Source of the DNA: an uncultured Succinatimonas sp.
Lineage (GTDB): Bacteria; Pseudomonadota; Gammaproteobacteria; Enterobacterales; Succinivibrionaceae
Assembly (NCBI GenBank): GCA_900317105.1
Contig: ONFP01000008.1
Span: 1-54,997 of the forward strand
DNA length: 54,997 nucleotides
Direction: 5' to 3'
A program made the translations under genes and the position numbers. The notes under the pieces were generated by a model. It saw nothing but the letters and a program-made list of their open reading frames with translations, did no database searches and had not been told where the DNA came from. Of this stretch, positions 54,045 to 54,997 are shown one piece after another. The stretch's first letter is position 1. Each line of letters begins with the position of its first letter.

Positions 54045-54369
54045 ATGGAATTTGATAGTAATGCTCATTCAGTCTTTCTGCTGAATTATCATTTGATTCT
54101 GGTTGTAAAATACAGAAGAAAAGTATTTGACGACACAATATGAGGATCATGTTCATATTTTGTTCAGAGCACACCCCAAAACAGCAATCAGTAAATTTAT
54201 AAACGCATATAAGAGTGCCAGCAGCAGACTACTGAAAAAAGAGTATCCTTCAATCAGAGAGAAATTATGGAAAGAGCAGTTCTGGAGTCAGAGTTTCTGT
54301 CTTCTGACAACCGGAGGAGCACCACTTGAAATAGTGAAGGAATACATTCAGTCCCAGGGTCAAAAATAA
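54045..54369 (+). pseudogene. tnpA: tnpA, Y1/HUH transposase of IS200/IS605, internally deleted and frameshifted
   Basis: The N-terminal part starts at ATG 54045 and reads HSVFLLNYHLILVVKYRRKV, typical of the family, then stops at a TGA at 54141. The remaining part is in another frame and reads DHVHILFRAHP (the HUH metal site), KFINAYKSASSRLLKKEYP, FWSQSFCLLTTGG and YIQSQ (catalytic Tyr with YxxxQ), ending at 54369. Full-length relatives, from memory, have about 28 more residues between the two parts, so a deletion removed them and shifted the frame. The protein cannot be made whole, although each catalytic motif is still readable. Confidence 0.88.
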
Positions 54370-54382
54370 AGTTATTATTCGA

Positions 54383-54997
54383 ATGCAGTACACAGCTTAT
54401 TTTTTCAGAATCTATCCAACTGACAAGCAGAAAGAGCTTTTTGTAAAGACTTTCGGCTGTGCACGCTCCATATACAATAAAATGCTTGCAGACAAGATTG
54501 AGCATTACAAGCAAACCAAGAAAATGCTCAAGAACACACCCGCGCAATATAAGAAGAAATTCCCATACTTCAAAGAAGTTGACAGTCTTGCTTTGGCAAA
54601 TGCTCAATTCCATCTTGAGTTCAGCAATTTTTTTCAGAATCCAAAGTTTGGATTTCCAAATTTCAAATCAAAGAAAAATTCAAGACGTTCCTATACGACC
54701 AATATTGTAAATAATAATATTGAGCTTAAGAACGGAAAGCTTAAACTTCCAAAAGCAGGCTTAGTAAGAGTAAAACAGCATCGAGAGGTTCCTGAAGGAT
54801 ACATTCTTAAAGCTGTAACCGTAAGTCAGAAAGGAAGTGGTAAATTCTACGCCAGTATTCTGTTTGAATATGAAGAGGAAATAACAAATAAAGAGCCAAA
54901 AAGCTTTCTTGGCATGGATTACTCCATGAAAGATTTGTATGTGGATAGCGAAGGTAATAAAGGGGAGTATGAACGCTTCTATAGAAAATCGGAGCAA
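54383..54997 (+). CDS. tnpB: TnpB, RNA-guided nuclease of IS200/IS605 (partial, runs off the window)
   Basis: An open frame from ATG 54383 to the window edge, 205 codons without a stop. The N-terminus (YTAYFFRIYPTDKQKELFVK, then ARSIYNKMLADKIEHYK) is the TnpB helix-turn-helix/WED region, and GYILKAVTVSQKGSGKFYAS leads to the first RuvC motif LGMDYSMKDLYVDSEG with the catalytic Asp near residue 175. TnpB enzymes cut DNA guided by an RNA from the element's right end. The other RuvC residues and the zinc ribbon are outside the window. It starts 13 bases after the tnpA remnant and shows no damage. Confidence 0.9.
   Translation, partial: MQYTAYFFRIYPTDKQKELFVKTFGCARSIYNKMLADKIEHYKQTKKMLKNTPAQYKKKFPYFKEVDSLALANAQFHLEFSNFFQNPKFGFPNFKSKKNSRRSYTTNIVNNNIELKNGKLKLPKAGLVRVKQHREVPEGYILKAVTVSQKGSGKFYASILFEYEEEITNKEPKSFLGMDYSMKDLYVDSEGNKGEYERFYRKSEQ

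Larger units (their letters stand above)
53906..54997 (+). mobile_element. IS200/IS605-family element, left part; tnpA broken, tnpB open to the edge
   Basis: Between the rbfA terminator and the window end are a remnant tnpA and an intact-so-far tnpB in the same direction. A subterminal imperfect palindrome lies at 53930-53963. TTAC at 53902-53905 is the tetranucleotide used by IS608, so the left end is set provisionally at 53906. The right end and the guide-RNA region are outside the window. Confidence 0.75.

Noticed and set aside
53902-54174. Minus-strand ORF of 90 codons over the IS left end
   Set aside because: It crosses the tnpA remnant and the end palindrome; its frame is explained by the IS sequence on the other strand.

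Overview
The window looks like chromosomal DNA of an AT-rich gammaproteobacterium. Its gene order follows the enterobacterial chromosome in long blocks: leuS-lptE-holA-nadD-rsfS-rlmH; miaB-ybeZ-ybeY-corC-lnt; a Gln/Met tRNA operon close to miaB; grpE, dnaK and dnaJ near bamE; greA-yhbY-rlmE-ftsH-folP-glmM-secG; zapA-fau; and rimP-nusA-infB-rbfA. The AT richness, the reduced or lineage-specific versions of common genes, and the protein sequences suggest an anaerobic gut member of the Aeromonadales such as the Succinivibrionaceae. That placement is inference, since no rRNA gene is present.

Layout. 1-5793 (minus): translation and envelope operon from leuS to rlmH, with an internal terminator-like hairpin between lptE and holA. 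5794-10008: accessory patch with a 60-residue membrane protein (minus) and a two-gene plus-strand unit, an L,D-transpeptidase and a large autotransporter-passenger-like protein that ends in a single membrane helix instead of a beta-barrel. 10065-16300 (minus): lnt, corC, ybeY, ybeZ and miaB, preceded in the same direction by a Fic toxin and a small VbhA-type antitoxin. 16301-17078: no protein gene, but two related tandem small-RNA-like units on the minus strand. 17079-18732: HAD-family protein, then five tRNAs behind a near-consensus promoter. 18862-28111 (plus): YdiJ-type D-2-hydroxyglutarate dehydrogenase, a methyltransferase-like membrane protein, and two complete acetolactate synthase operons separated by a TPR/SUFU-like protein. 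28200-33337 (minus): rmuC, ppk, a Sel1-like lipoprotein and bamE. 33431-37644: heat-shock unit grpE, dnaK, dnaJ with two good sigma-32 promoters. 37885-48638: greA, yhbY, rlmE-ftsH, a folP homologue without most catalytic residues, glmM, secG, fau-zapA, rluB and a TerC/CorC fusion. 48646-53858: rimP-nusA-infB-rbfA behind a structured leader with a terminator-like hairpin. 53906-54997: left part of an IS200/IS605 element with a broken tnpA and a tnpB that is open to the window end.

How it fits together. Most genes are housekeeping: ribosome maturation (RsfS, RlmH, YbeY, RimP, RbfA, RluB, RlmE), outer-membrane assembly (LptE, BamE, Lnt), protein quality control (DnaK system, FtsH) and branched-chain amino acid synthesis. 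The most unusual items are the barrel-less autotransporter-like protein with its transpeptidase partner, the tandem small-RNA-like twins beside the Fic module, the FolP pseudoenzyme candidate in the canonical folP position, the second acetolactate synthase with Phe in place of the specificity Trp, the multi-hairpin rimP leader, and the tnpB outlasting its tnpA.
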